Both the position numbers and the translations under genes were made by a program. A stretch of DNA of 64,000 nucleotides, taken from the NCBI GenBank assembly GCA_964019135.1, contig OZ025248.1, positions 15,693,574-15,757,573 of the forward strand, read 5' to 3'. Positions 1 to 10,500 of this stretch are shown in pieces. Numbering within the stretch: the first letter of the stretch is position 1; every line of letters starts with the position of its first letter. The stretch comes from Arenicola marina (lineage: Eukaryota > Annelida > Polychaeta > Arenicolidae). The notes beneath the pieces were generated by a model that ran no database searches, was not told where the DNA came from, and worked only from the letters and a program-made list of their open reading frames with translations.

Positions 1-381
1 AATTTCCGATCGGTAATGGGGATTTCATTTCATCGTGAACTGGGAATGAGACATTAGATATATAAGGCCATTTGTCATTTATCGTGAACGGCGGGGATTA
101 AATTTATCGTGAATCGGGAAATTTACCGGCGTAAATCTGGAAATTTACCGTGAATCAGGAAATCGTCAATGAATAAAATTTAATTACTAACCTCCACGGT
201 GATCTACGACTGATGAATTATATATCTAACAGGGAATGGATAGGTATAAGCATACGCCGATCATCAAAGTTACGACGCAAGTATCACGACGGGTACGTGG
301 CGGTTCACGATGAAATGATTTCGTCATGCCAGTCACGGTGACGCTAGCCGACCCCTCCCCCCCCCCCCCCCCCCCCGCCCC
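1..381 (+). repeat. Degenerate dispersed repeat with recurring TCGTGAA motif and poly-C end
   Basis: Variants of the short motif TTTATCGTGAACTGGGA recur near positions 28, 78, 101 and 141, separated by 20-40 bp. Reverse-complement forms (ATCACGACGG, GGTTCACGATG) appear near 280-310. The segment runs into a poly-C tract at about 352-376. A similar arrangement in opposite orientation lies at 16855-17045 beside a LINE, so this is probably a dispersed element or a LINE 3' tail rather than unique DNA. No coding potential is seen. Family identity is unknown. Confidence 0.5.
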
Positions 382-1273
382 GGCTTTTAGCGTTCTTAAT
401 TACTGTGCAGCTCAGTATTGAGTATATATATAAATATCTGTCTGACTAAAGTAATCATAAAGAGTTAGGGAAACAAATGGTTTAACAGTAAAAGAAATTA
501 CTAATCATCAGTAAGCTTATATACAGGAAAAAATGCGGACACTTGGTAAATGGAATGATCAGTATAAGACAGTATTCCTATAGCAATTAAGAATTACCAC
601 GCTTTATTGAAACATTACTGAAACCGCCATTGACATCTGCCGTACACTGTAAGCCGGCTGGCATGTTTTAACAAGAAAAAACGACAAACTGCATGGATAA
701 AAATAAAAATAAAAATAAGCCTTCTATCATTGAAACATTCTAAATTTGGGGTCAGATCGATCGTTTGATCGAGGGTCATTGTTTAACATGAAGGATGGCC
801 ATGCATCCGCTCGTTGCTAGTTTCGCTTGCTAAAAAAAAACAATGTTTCCCACTTCATTGCATGGGACATCAAAATCAAGTTGCACGCACCGGGCCGCAT
901 GTTTTATGATATAGGCCAAAATAAATTAATGGGAGCTGAGAGATTATAGATAGCAAATCTTGGTTCGCTCGCATATAGTCTAAGTATATGTTGTGTCTTA
1001 CCGGTTTCCCGCTTCGTGTTGCGCGTGCCAAATGACGTAAGCTGCTGAATGGTGTAAAAGTCTTGCATGCACCAGACGGCAGCTCGTAACTATGGAGATT
1101 ACTGTGACCTCACATGCACCGTCATGCCCCGCGTCCTCATTTTTTCTCCACTTTGCGCAAAATAATTTCTTCGTTTTGTTTAAAACAAAACAAACAGTAA
1201 TGACATCATTTCAACTCAGAATAACATGTACGCACATTATATAGAATTGTTTTGACACGACCATATATGTCGA
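382..1273. other. Non-coding AT-rich interval upstream of the tRNA
   Basis: There is no convincing ORF or splice structure here. A short (ATAAA)n run lies near 696-718. Several short A-runs occur. I see nothing else assignable. Confidence 0.5.
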
Positions 1274-1355
1274 GGTAGCGTGGCCGAGTGGTCTAAGGCG
1301 CTGGTTTTAGGCACCAGTCTCTTCGGAGGCGTGGGTTCGAATCCCACCGCTGCCA
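1274..1355 (+). tRNA. tRNA-Leu, anticodon UAG
   Basis: The 82-nt segment folds as a class II leucine tRNA. The acceptor stem pairs GGTAGCG with CGCTGCC and leaves an unpaired A as discriminator. The anticodon stem CTGGT/ACCAG (1301-1305 and 1313-1317) closes the loop TTTAGGC, with anticodon TAG at 1308-1310 and G37 next to it. A variable-arm hairpin with a TTCG loop precedes the T arm GTGGG/CCCAC, whose loop is TTCGAAT. The internal pol III A box is TGGCCGAGTGG (1281-1291) and the B box is GGTTCGAATCC (1334-1344). The CCA end is not encoded and there is no intron. UAG decodes the CUA leucine codon. Confidence 0.97.
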
Positions 1356-1360
1356 AGAAC

Positions 1361-1369
1361 TTTATTTTT
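1361..1369 (+). terminator. RNA polymerase III T-run terminator
   Basis: The sequence TTTATTTTT begins six bases after the tRNA. The run of five Ts is a normal pol III termination signal for the tRNA-Leu gene. Confidence 0.8.
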
Positions 1370-3263
1370 GTAAAAGTATTTGCCAATTTCGCTAAATAAT
1401 TTGTTGCAGTAACGAACATAATTGCGTAAATCTAGTATAAGCACTTGTATATTTAACGTTTCCCTTACTAAAATTAAAAAAGAACATGATCAGCAGTTTG
1501 CTTAAAGCAAAATCAACGAGTCATAATGCACCCATTTAGGGTCTCACAGCTCATAAGTTTAGCACGTTCCGTTGCCCGATCGCAAAAATCAAGAACAAGT
1601 TACCGAATAATGTGGTCTCAGTGGTGGATGCCTAATGAACATCCCTTATCGGCGATTACCTAGTTAATGATTAAACTACTATTTTAATTATCGTTCTTTT
1701 AATTTTTGAACGCTTTGGAACGTGAGAAGGTCGTCAATATCCAGGATATCGTTTTCACCTCCAGCAGTTTCGCTGGTGCCCTGCCCACCCGCAGCAGGGA
1801 GCAGATTTGTTCTTGCGTGCGCATTTGATAACATCCGCTCAGTTTTCACACATTCCAAGCTGCAAAAGAGATAATAAGATTATTGAACGATAGATTAGAA
1901 CATTAGATGAGCTTCGTGATATTTCTCGTGAACATATGTAGACCTAGCAAGAATGCCTAAAGGTGACCGTTTTTCTAGATCATGATTTTTATCACTGTCA
2001 CACTGTCCCTTCTACCAGTGACTAAAATGTGTCCGTGTCTCATTGTTGTCATAATTGTCATGGACATGGTCCTGGACCATTCTCGGCTCGGGAGACCACT
2101 CCGACACTCGGACTCCACAACGGAGGAAGGAGTGGGTCTCCCGAAGCTAGGATATGGTCATGATGCAGTCTTTTCTATCGTCTATACTGGCATACACTTC
2201 ACTTGAACTGAAGACACTTGAAACTAGGCAGTCACTGCCATTGTAGCCTAATGAGTAATGTAGGCATACAACGCAGTACTACAGCCACAGGCCACATGCA
2301 ATCAAAGCTAGCCTACATAAATACTTACATTATCACTATCCGCTCATTAAAAGTTACATGCAGTTACTGCATGCCATGCTATGGGCTACATGCTATTATT
2401 AGTATTAAGTTTAATATCGATACTGGTCATATTAGCAATAAAGCTTACCATAATTGTTAATATTTTTAATATAAACTTTATAGACTCTATAACAAATAGT
2501 TACCAAGCATCAATAATTTTTATCAGTTAACAAATTATAAGTCAGCAAATATTTAATTAATAACCTAATTAATTTATTTAACTCATGTCAGCGATTATGT
2601 CTTCAATTTACTTTTAACAAAAAAAATATGATATCTTTAATTAACTGATACTTTTTATTAGTATGTAAATTATATCTCTCCATACTATATCCTGCTTATC
2701 ATACAGGATGGGTCCTTTTAACCTAGTTAAGAGGTTGTGGAGAAGGAAGGGGGGTTTACTTACATAATGATTGGGCTGAGAATTCAGAATATAAAACAAT
2801 CTGACTTGAATTTTACCAATAAAGTTAATCTTGCCCATTTACCAATATCTGAATATAGAAAGCTAGAGGGTTTATTGTATAGTTCTCTTATGTTACATAT
2901 AAACTATATTATAATGCATTAACTTTCAGCACCTCCGTTTACATATCCAGTATCTTCACTTTTCAGCCCCACTCCAACAAATATTACATAAATAATGATT
3001 TCAGACTTAAACACTGGTTCCTTTTTTATAGATTATTATTAGAATACATCTAAATGAATGAATCTTAAAATATAAAAGGAAAGATAATATAAACATATAC
3101 TATCATTGGTCTTAGTTTTTGGCAAATAGCTAATTAAAAAAGTATGAGAAAGCATCATTTGATCATACTATATGTAAGGTAAATAAATATATACATATAT
3201 ATTTTATAATATTAAATATGCATTAGTGCCTTCAACATTATTACTATTAATTTCTTCAAATAG
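1370..3263. other. Intergenic or 5' region of the KATNIP-like gene; no feature recognised
   Basis: The interval becomes strongly AT-rich after about 2400. Short open frames exist but have no recognisable domain or codon signature. The first exon(s) and promoter of the KATNIP-like gene should lie here or further upstream, since the first exon I can support starts in the middle of a codon. I could not place them. Confidence 0.4.
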
Positions 3264-3316
3264 GACGAAAGCAGTGGGATGATAATGACTTACGACTTCC
3301 GCCAAAGTCACAAGAG
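3264..3316 (+). CDS. KATNIP: KATNIP-like exon a
   Basis: The exon lies between an acceptor ending TTCAAATAG and the donor GAG/GTACGT. It begins with the last two bases of a codon and then reads RKQWDDNDLRLPPKSQE, ending in phase 0. Its entry phase shows that an upstream coding exon exists. Confidence 0.6.
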
Positions 3317-6300
3317 GTACGTAATCATTTAATATAACTGGTTAGTGACCAGGGTTACCTAATAGCATTTGTAGATCAGGGTATTAGCCAGAGACCCACC
3401 TGCCCACCAGATGGGTGGGCCGATTTTCAGGCAGGCACTCAGCTGCTGTTTACCTGCTTAAAACAAAGACCTTTTGCAATGTCACGATATCTAGAAGAAA
3501 ATCACAATGATAGTTATATGACAATGAGAACTCCTGTTGATTATTGAATTATAAATTGTGAGCTCAAAATGCAAAAACTTATTCAGCTGGCCCCCTTGTT
3601 GTCTGTGCACAGAGAACATGTTCTTTTACCAGCCAAAATGTTTGAAACTTTGGCTTCTAAAAAAAATTCTGGCTAATACCGGTACCCTGTTGTAGATTAG
3701 CTGGCAGGAATGGCATGTAGTTGTCTATATATATATGTATAGTATACTGAATAAAGCATACAATGCTGAGTAAAGTACATAAGCCCATTAATTCCACTGT
3801 AAACCATTTTCAGGAGAAGGTGACCACAGATGAAGTTAATCCAACATATGAGGATTATCTTCTGGTGTTGCAGGAAAGAAATAGGTTTGTTGTGGAATCA
3901 AATTTATACATATGATTTTATGGGTTTTTTTGTTCAATGTTTGTTCGATTGGTACCAAAAAAAATACCCCTGCAGATTCCTTTAACCTATTGCTGTTGTT
4001 ACCAGTGTATGTGTCAATTAAATCGTTATCATAACAAAAAAATATCCTAAAACTTCAATTTAACTTAGATGAAATCTTTCTTGCCAGTAGGCATGTTTGG
4101 GTGTATGACGGAAATCCTAACTTGCAAGATTCTAATAATGTCACTCTAAGGTAATGTTATATGGCTCTTTTCAGACTTATGAAACGCATGAAAGTGAAGG
4201 ATCCAGAACAAATTGAATTGGAACGAAAGGAACAAGGATTCACTCTGTATCTAAATGGTGCTAATACAGCTGGGCAGCAGACTGCAAGAGCTGGGACCAA
4301 ACCCTCCAAGATATCCCCAGGAAGGCCCAAGTTCAGGAAGACAAAGACATCATCAGGTTATTTCTGTTCCTTTGAGCTCACATGGCTCCTGGTAAAGTGT
4401 TCTTCATAATCCAATGTTCGAAGTTCCTAAAAGTATTCTATAGCTAAATGACTATAGCTGTAATTGGGTTTTTCGAATCTAAAAATTTTGATATTTTATT
4501 GTATGTAATTTGAGTGATCGTTAGATCCAGTAGCTATTTTATCAGTAACATATGCATATTAAACTGTCGCATAGCTACAAATATGCATTGTATGCACTTA
4601 CGACGAGACTCGTCTTTCGAAACTCCAACGGATCCTGTGTCTTGAAGGTCCTCGTGATGATGGCGTCTGGCGCCAAGACGACGAAGTGCGTGCCAAGACA
4701 GCCCCGCAGAAACTGCAGCGCAAGAACTGGGTGGCTGCGTCTGTGGACATCAAAACCCACCGTGGCGAAAAAGTCAAAGTCAGAGCTCCAGGTAGGGACG
4801 ACTGGGGAACGTCGGTATGTTACACAGAGGCCTGTAATATGCTATTGTCTATCTTATTCATCGTACAATCTGGTGTGTTGCGTCTGGATTGATTATTTGC
4901 CGAAGTCGATCGGTACAACTATTTGTATTTTTTGCCATTATGCGAACTATATAAAATCGCAAACATATTTCCTTATCAGTTCTTGCTTGATCGTATGGAC
5001 ATTGTACAGAGGTGGAACTTGTTTTATGCTATAAATATTTTTAGGTAGTTCTGATATTCATGTTTTTTTCAATAGAAATTCTCACTGGCAAGTACGATGA
5101 CGACTTCGATGACGTGGAGCAGAGTTATGAAGAGACAGACTCCGACAGCGACCAGGCTAGCGGCTCGGATGACGAAGCTCAGGTAGCCATTATATATGTA
5201 TACTAAAGGCAGACTTCATATGATTAGTGACTCCTTGAACCTGGAAACAGTTACAAAACAGACGTTTGATAGATATATAATGCATTCCGCTCTGTTTGTG
5301 TGGAAGTTCCATTATCAGAAGTTGGTGATTTCGACAGCGCACTTTTGGGGTAAGATAATATGGCGAGACAGAGTTTTGTGCTCATTCGTGTTGTCATGTT
5401 CGTTTAAAGCAATTGTTTTACCTAATCTAATCGCGATCTGCACCGAAAGTTTGCATCTTAAAATTAAATTGGTCAGTGTTAACGCTTCGTTTCGGCCGAC
5501 TGGTAAGGAGAAAATAATTAAGGCAGCCGGCCCCCGTCAATGTCGAGCAGCGCGCCATTTTGCCAGAGCAAGTGACATATGATCTTAGTGTTTCATCCTT
5601 TTTTTCTTGAACTGTTGGGTTTACAATCTGACTACATAGAATACATCCTTTGTACAGCAACTTATGTTATGACTATGCAATATGCGGTAGATCACAGCTC
5701 GAATGAAGCAACTGCTGGAGTCTCGAGACGCTGGCGTCGACGATGACCTTGATGATGAAGGGGTCACGGCCGCATCCGATGTGGCGGAAGGTTCCTCACA
5801 ACAAGACAAAGAGCAGCTGCTGCTCAGCATTAAAGATGTCAAGGTAGCCCCAGTGTTCGTCGCCCAACGCGTCTAAATCATGTGTAGCTGTATTTTCTGT
5901 TTAAATTATAAATTATAATGACAGAATTCATTTTGGTTTCAACGGTTCTCTTGTGTATGAGTATCTCTTCTGTATTATTTCTTTATTATCATTTTGTTTA
6001 AATTATAACTTATAACGGCAGAAATCGTCTTGGTTTCAACCTTTCTCTTGTATATGTCTTTATAAGTATCTGTTCTATAGTATGCATTATTTCCTTATTA
6101 TTATTCTATTTGTTTCAGAAACTGAGAGAGAGCCTTGAGATGAACGCCAGCATAAGAGAGAGTCTAGCGAGGCATGCGAATGATTCGGTAGGGCATCTCG
6201 TGACCGCGATGAAACAAACAAACACAATTTCTAATGATGTCGATAATACTATTGCATCTCACTTAGGGCGTGTTCGTTTTTTAATGAAGCAAAACCTGTT

Positions 6301-6770
6301 TGCCTAAATTACTGTTCGACGTACAAGCGATAGTGGTTTTCCGCCAAACTGAAACTCCGCGGTCTCGATTGTTTCGGGCGGCTAAAGCGTTAAACAAATT
6401 TGACGAAACCAGGCTTGTGTTTTTCGAACGCAGTTATATGAGACTTCTCATCAAGAAACATGAAACATAACCACAGGATCTAATCACCTTGTACCTGCAT
6501 CTCAGTGCTTATTAAATTTTAATGTAGCCGACAAGTCGAGTGAGCCAGTTTAATATGCCGTGTCGCCTCGCCTGTGTCTTCAGGATTCTGAATCCGACCA
6601 CGAGTCTCCGATCATGGAGGAGGACGAGGAGGGGGAGGACATCCCAGAGGACCTTAGCTTTCACAGTCCATCCGTAGACCACGTGATGGGTCGGGCCCCC
6701 ACCCCCACCCGCCCCCGCCCCGACGCCGATCAACTCATTGTCCTAGAGTTTGAACCTCCACCGCAGAAAG
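3264..6770 (+). CDS. KATNIP: KATNIP-like gene (katanin-interacting protein), N-terminal exons, partial
   Basis: Eight exons with GT-AG boundaries and mutually consistent phases encode about 350 residues. They match, in order, the N-terminal landmarks I recall of vertebrate KATNIP (KIAA0556). These are a YEDYLLVLQERNR segment, then DPEQIELERKEQGF and LYLNGAN, then a TAPQKLQRKNW...SVDIKT block. An acidic YDDDFDD stretch, an RESLE helix, an acidic Ser-rich linker and LIVLEFEPPP follow. KATNIP is a ciliary-base and microtubule-associated protein that binds the katanin microtubule-severing complex and is linked to ciliopathy in humans. The family is much longer (about 1,600 residues), with DUF4457 repeats that are not visible here. 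The gene is therefore missing its first exon(s) and everything after residue about 350. Identification is from memory of the family, not from a search. Confidence 0.75.
3814..3884 (+). CDS. KATNIP: KATNIP-like exon b
   Basis: The acceptor is CATTTTCAG and the donor is AATAG/GTTTGT. It reads EKVTTDEVNPTYEDYLLVLQ followed by ERN, with the next arginine codon split across the intron. The EDYLLVLQERNR motif is the clearest N-terminal family match. Confidence 0.75.
4175..4391 (+). CDS. KATNIP: KATNIP-like exon c
   Basis: The acceptor is GCTCTTTTCAG. The exon continues the split arginine codon with LMKRMKVKDPEQIELERKE and LYLNGAN, then a basic Ser/Pro-rich stretch. I prefer the donor CTG/GTAAAG at 4392 because it ends in phase 0, which fits the following exon. 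A weaker donor (CAG/GTTATT) at 4357 would break the phase. Confidence 0.75.
4608..4791 (+). CDS. KATNIP: KATNIP-like exon d
   Basis: It encodes TRLSKLQRILCLEG, then TAPQKLQRKNWVAASVDIKT and a basic GEKVKV segment, ending at CCAG/GTAGGG with one base of the next codon. The 5' edge is uncertain. Acceptor AGs at 4574 and 4607 both give the right phase and neither has a strong pyrimidine tract. An in-frame stop just before 4575 limits how far upstream it can go. Confidence 0.7.
5076..5182 (+). CDS. KATNIP: KATNIP-like exon e
   Basis: The acceptor follows a long T-run (TTTTTTTCAATAG) and the donor is CTCAG/GTAGCC. The exon completes the split codon and reads EILTGKYDDDFDDVEQ, followed by a strongly acidic Ser/Asp/Glu tail. 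It exits in phase 0. Confidence 0.75.
5691..5843 (+). CDS. KATNIP: KATNIP-like exon f
   Basis: It is exactly 51 codons in phase 0 on both sides, with acceptor GCGGTAG and donor CAAG/GTAGCC. It reads ITARMKQLLESRDAG, an acidic stretch, then KEQLLLSIKDVK, which looks alpha-helical. Confidence 0.7.
6119..6187 (+). CDS. KATNIP: KATNIP-like exon g
   Basis: It is a 23-codon phase-0 exon with a strong acceptor (ATTTGTTTCAG) and donor TTCG/GTAGGG. It encodes KLRESLEMNASIRESLARHA, a charged helix that lines up with the RRSLELSVNLQ region I recall of vertebrate KATNIP. Confidence 0.75.
6584..6770 (+). CDS. KATNIP: KATNIP-like exon h (last one found)
   Basis: The acceptor is GTGTCTTCAG and the donor is GAAAG/GTAACG. 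It encodes an acidic DSESDHESP...EEDEEGED stretch, a Pro/Arg-rich TPTRPRP segment and LIVLEFEPPPQK. One base of the next codon is left over, so the gene must continue. No following exon was found before the assembly gap or in the rest of the window. Confidence 0.75.
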
Positions 6771-7112
6771 GTAACGGAGATGTGTAGGCTGCTTTTTTCT
6801 AATCAGGTAAATGACCCGTCTAAAACGTGTTTGTTAACACTTTTAGCCAATATTTTATATGGAATATAGTCGCCTGAATGATCTGGTGGTTAACGCGAGA
6901 TCGGTCTTATCGAGTGGTCTCTGCCAGGCCAGCCGCCCTGCCGGAGTCTTGGATGTCGCAACTCTGGATGCGAATATCTACATTGCTACTAAGGATCCCA
7001 TGTTCTTCCTCGAGAGAACTAAGGTTTCGCCTGGGAACATTACTCCGTCACATCATTGGCGCATTATGACCATGGTGTTGTCCTCACATCATCTAACCGA
7101 ATGAGAGCAAGA
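6771..7112. other. Presumed intron sequence before the assembly gap
   Basis: Following the exon h donor I see no convincing acceptor-exon combination resembling KATNIP. Open frames here are short and unremarkable. Confidence 0.4.
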
Positions 7113-7312
7113 NNNNNNNNNNNNNNNNNNNNNNNNNNNNNNNNNNNNNNNNNNNNNNNNNNNNNNNNNNNNNNNNNNNNNNNNNNNNNNNNNNNNNNNN
7201 NNNNNNNNNNNNNNNNNNNNNNNNNNNNNNNNNNNNNNNNNNNNNNNNNNNNNNNNNNNNNNNNNNNNNNNNNNNNNNNNNNNNNNNNNNNNNNNNNNNN
7301 NNNNNNNNNNNN
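7113..7312. other. Assembly gap, 200 Ns
   Basis: There are exactly 200 consecutive N bases, a round number that usually marks a gap of arbitrary or estimated size. It lies just before a large minisatellite, a likely cause of the break. Confidence 0.98.
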
Positions 7313-7539
7313 GTGAATTGCGATGACACATTGGAAACGCACTTCTCCTATATAGACTGTCTCGAAAAAAAAACATTACCAGGTACGTGCAAGACTGCGG
7401 GGACCTATAAGACGTTGTTTTGAACTCTCTCCAGTATCTCCGGATATGTGCATATGCATGCCTTGCTATGGCTGCGTGGATAAATGAATTTGTATACGAA
7501 CAGGAATGCCACATGATACAGGGGCGTGACTGTCGCCGC
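7313..7539. other. Short unique stretch between gap and minisatellite
   Basis: About 230 bases with no recognisable feature. The minisatellite unit begins to appear near 7540. Confidence 0.5.
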
Positions 7540-10500
7540 CCGACTGTCAGTGTGTCGCTGCCCCCTCCCCCTCTAGCCTGACTGTCAGTGTGTCGCTAGT
7601 CTGGAAATGTCGCCGCCCCCCCCCTCTAGCCCGACTGTCAGTGTGTCGCTAGTCTGGAAGTGTCGCTGCCCCCCCCCCTCTAGCCTGACTGTCAGTGTGT
7701 CGCTAGTCTGGAAATGTCGCTGCCCCCCCCCTCTAGCCTGACTGTCAGTGTGTCGCTAGTCTGGAAATGTCGCTGCCCCCCCCCTCTAGCCCTGACTGTC
7801 AGTGTGTCGCTAGTCTGGAAATGTCGCTGCCCCCCCCCCCTCTAGACTGACTGTCAGTGTGTCGCTAGTCTGGAAATGTCGCTGCCCCCCCCCTCTAGAC
7901 TGACTGTCAGTGTGTCGCTAGTCTGGAAATGTCGCTGCCCCCCCCCCTAGCCTGACTGTCAGTGTGTCGCTAGTCTGGAAATGTCGCTGCCCCCCCCCCT
8001 CTAGACTGACTGTCAGTGTGTCGCTAGTCTGGAAATGTCGCTGCCCCCCCCCCTCTAGACTGACTGTCAGTGTGTCGCTAGTCTGGAAATGTCGCTGCCC
8101 CCCCCCCTCTAGCCTGACTGTCAGTGTGTCGCTAGTCTGGAAATGTCGCTGCCCCCCCCCTCTAGACTGACTGTCAGTGTGTCGCTAGTCTGGAAATGTC
8201 GCTGCCCCCCCCCCTCTAGACTGACTGTCAGTGTGTCGCTAGTCTGGAAATGTCGCTGCCCCCCCCCCTCTAGACTGACTGTCAGTGTGTCGCTAGTCTG
8301 GAAATGTCGCTGCCACCCCCCCCTCTAGCCTGACTGTCAGTGTGTCGCTAGTCTGGAAATGTCGCTGCCCCCCCCCCCTCTAGACTGACTGTCAGTGTGT
8401 CGCTAGTCTGGAAATGTCGCTGCCCCCCCCCCTCTAGACTGACTGTCAGTGTGTCGCTAGTCTGGAAATGTCGCTGCCCCCCCCCCTCTAGCCTGACTGT
8501 CAGTGTGTCGCTAGTCTGGAAATGTCGCTGCCCCCCCCCTCTAGCCTGACTGTCAGTGTGTCGCTAGTCTGGAAATGTCGCTGCCCCCCCCCCCCTCTAG
8601 ACTGACTGTCAGTGTGTCGCTAGTCTGGAAATGTCGCTGCCCCCCCCCCTCTAGCCTGACTGTCAGTGTGTCGCTAGTCTGGAAATGTCGCTGCCCCACC
8701 CCCTCTAGCCTGACTGTCAGTGTGTCGCTAGTCTGGAAATGTCGCTGCCCCCCCCCCTCTAGCCTGACTGTCAGTGTGTCGCTAGTCTGGAAATGTCGCT
8801 GCCCGCCCCCCCTCTAGCCCGACTGTCAGTGTGTCGCTAGTCTGGAAATGTCGCTGCCCCCACCCCCTCTAGCCTGACTGTCAGTGTGTCGCTAGTCTGG
8901 AAATGTCGCTGCCCCCCCCCCCCTCTAGCCTGACTGTCAGTGTGTCGCTAGTCTGAAATGTCGCTGCCCCCCCCCCCTCTAGCCTGACTGTCAGTGTGTC
9001 GCTAGTCTGGAAATGTCGCTGCCCCCCCCCCTCTAGCCTGACTGTCAGTGTGTCGCTAGTCTGGAAATGTCGCTGCCCCCCCCCTCTAGCCTGACTGTCA
9101 GTGTGTCGCTAGTCTGGAAATGTCGCTGCCCCACCCCCTCTAGCCTGACTGTCAGTGTGTCGCTAGTCTGGAAATGTCGCCGCCCCCCCCCCTCTAGCCT
9201 GACTGTCAGTGTGTCGCTAGTCTGGAAATGTCGCTGCCCGCCCCCCTCTAGCCCGACTGTCAGTGTGTCGCTAGTCTGGAAATGTCGCTGCCCCCCCCCT
9301 CTAGCCTGACTGTCAGTGTGTCGCTAGTCTGGAAATGTCGCCGCCCCCCCCCCTCTAGCCTGACTGTCAGTGTGTCGCTAGTCTGGAAATGTCGCTGCGC
9401 CCCCCTCTAGCCTGACTGTCAGTGTGTCGCTAGTCTGGAAATGTCGCTGCCCCCCCCCCCTCTAGCCTGACTGTCAGTGTGTCGCTAGTCTGGAAATGTC
9501 GCGGCCCCCCCCCCTCTAGCCTGACTGTCAGTGTGTCGCTAGTCTGGAAATGTCGCTGCCCCCCCCTCTAGCCTGACTGTCAGTGTGTCGCTAGTCTGGA
9601 AATGTCGCTGCCCCCCCCTCTAGCCTGACTGTCAGTGTGTCGCTAGTCTGGAAATGTCGCTGCCCCCCCCTCTAGCCTGACTGTCAGTGTGTCGCTAGTC
9701 TGGAAATGTCGCTGCCCCCCCCCTCTAGCCTGACTGTCAGTGTGTCGCTAGACTGGAAATGTCGCTGCCCCCCACCTCTAGCCTGACTGTCAGTGTGTCG
9801 CTAGTCTGGAAATGTCGCTGCCCCCCCCTCTAGCCTGACTGTCAGTGTGTCGCTAGTCTGGAAATGTCGCTGCCCCCCCCCTCTAGCCTGACTGTCAGTG
9901 TGTCGCTAGTCTGGAAATGTCGCTGCCCCCCCTCTAGCCTGACTGTCAGTGTGTCGCTAGTCTGGAAATGTCGCTGCCCCCCCTCTAGCCTGACTGTCAG
10001 TGTGTCGCTAGTCTGGAAATGTCGCTGCCCCCACCCCTCTAGCCTGACGGTCAGTGTGTCGCTAGTCTGGAAATGTCGCTGCCCCCCCCCCCTCTAGCCT
10101 GACTGTCAGTGTGTCGCTAGTCTGGAAATGTCGCTGCCCCCCCCTCTAGCCTGACTGTCAGTGTGTCGCTAGTCTGGAAATGTCGCTGCCCCCCCCTCTA
10201 GCCTGACTGTCAGTGTGTCGCTAGTCTGGAAATGTCGCTGCCCCCCCCCTCTAGCCTGACTGTCAGTGTGTCGCTAGTCTGGAAATGTCGCTGCCCCCCC
10301 CTCTAGCCTGACTGTCAGTGTGTCGCTAGTCTGGAAATGTCGCTGCCCCCCCCTCTAGCCTGACTGTCAGTGTGTCGCTAGTCTGGAAATGTCGCTGCCC
10401 CCCCCCCCTCTAGCCTGACTGTCAGTGTGTCGCTAGTCTGGAAATGTCGCTGCCCCGCCCCCCTCTAGCCCGACTGTCAGTGTGTCGCTAGTCTGGAAAT

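Noticed and set aside
5196-5582. 128-codon frame inside the KATNIP-like gene
   Set aside because: It starts inside the intron after exon e, does not match the family and ends before exon f. It is intronic chance sequence.
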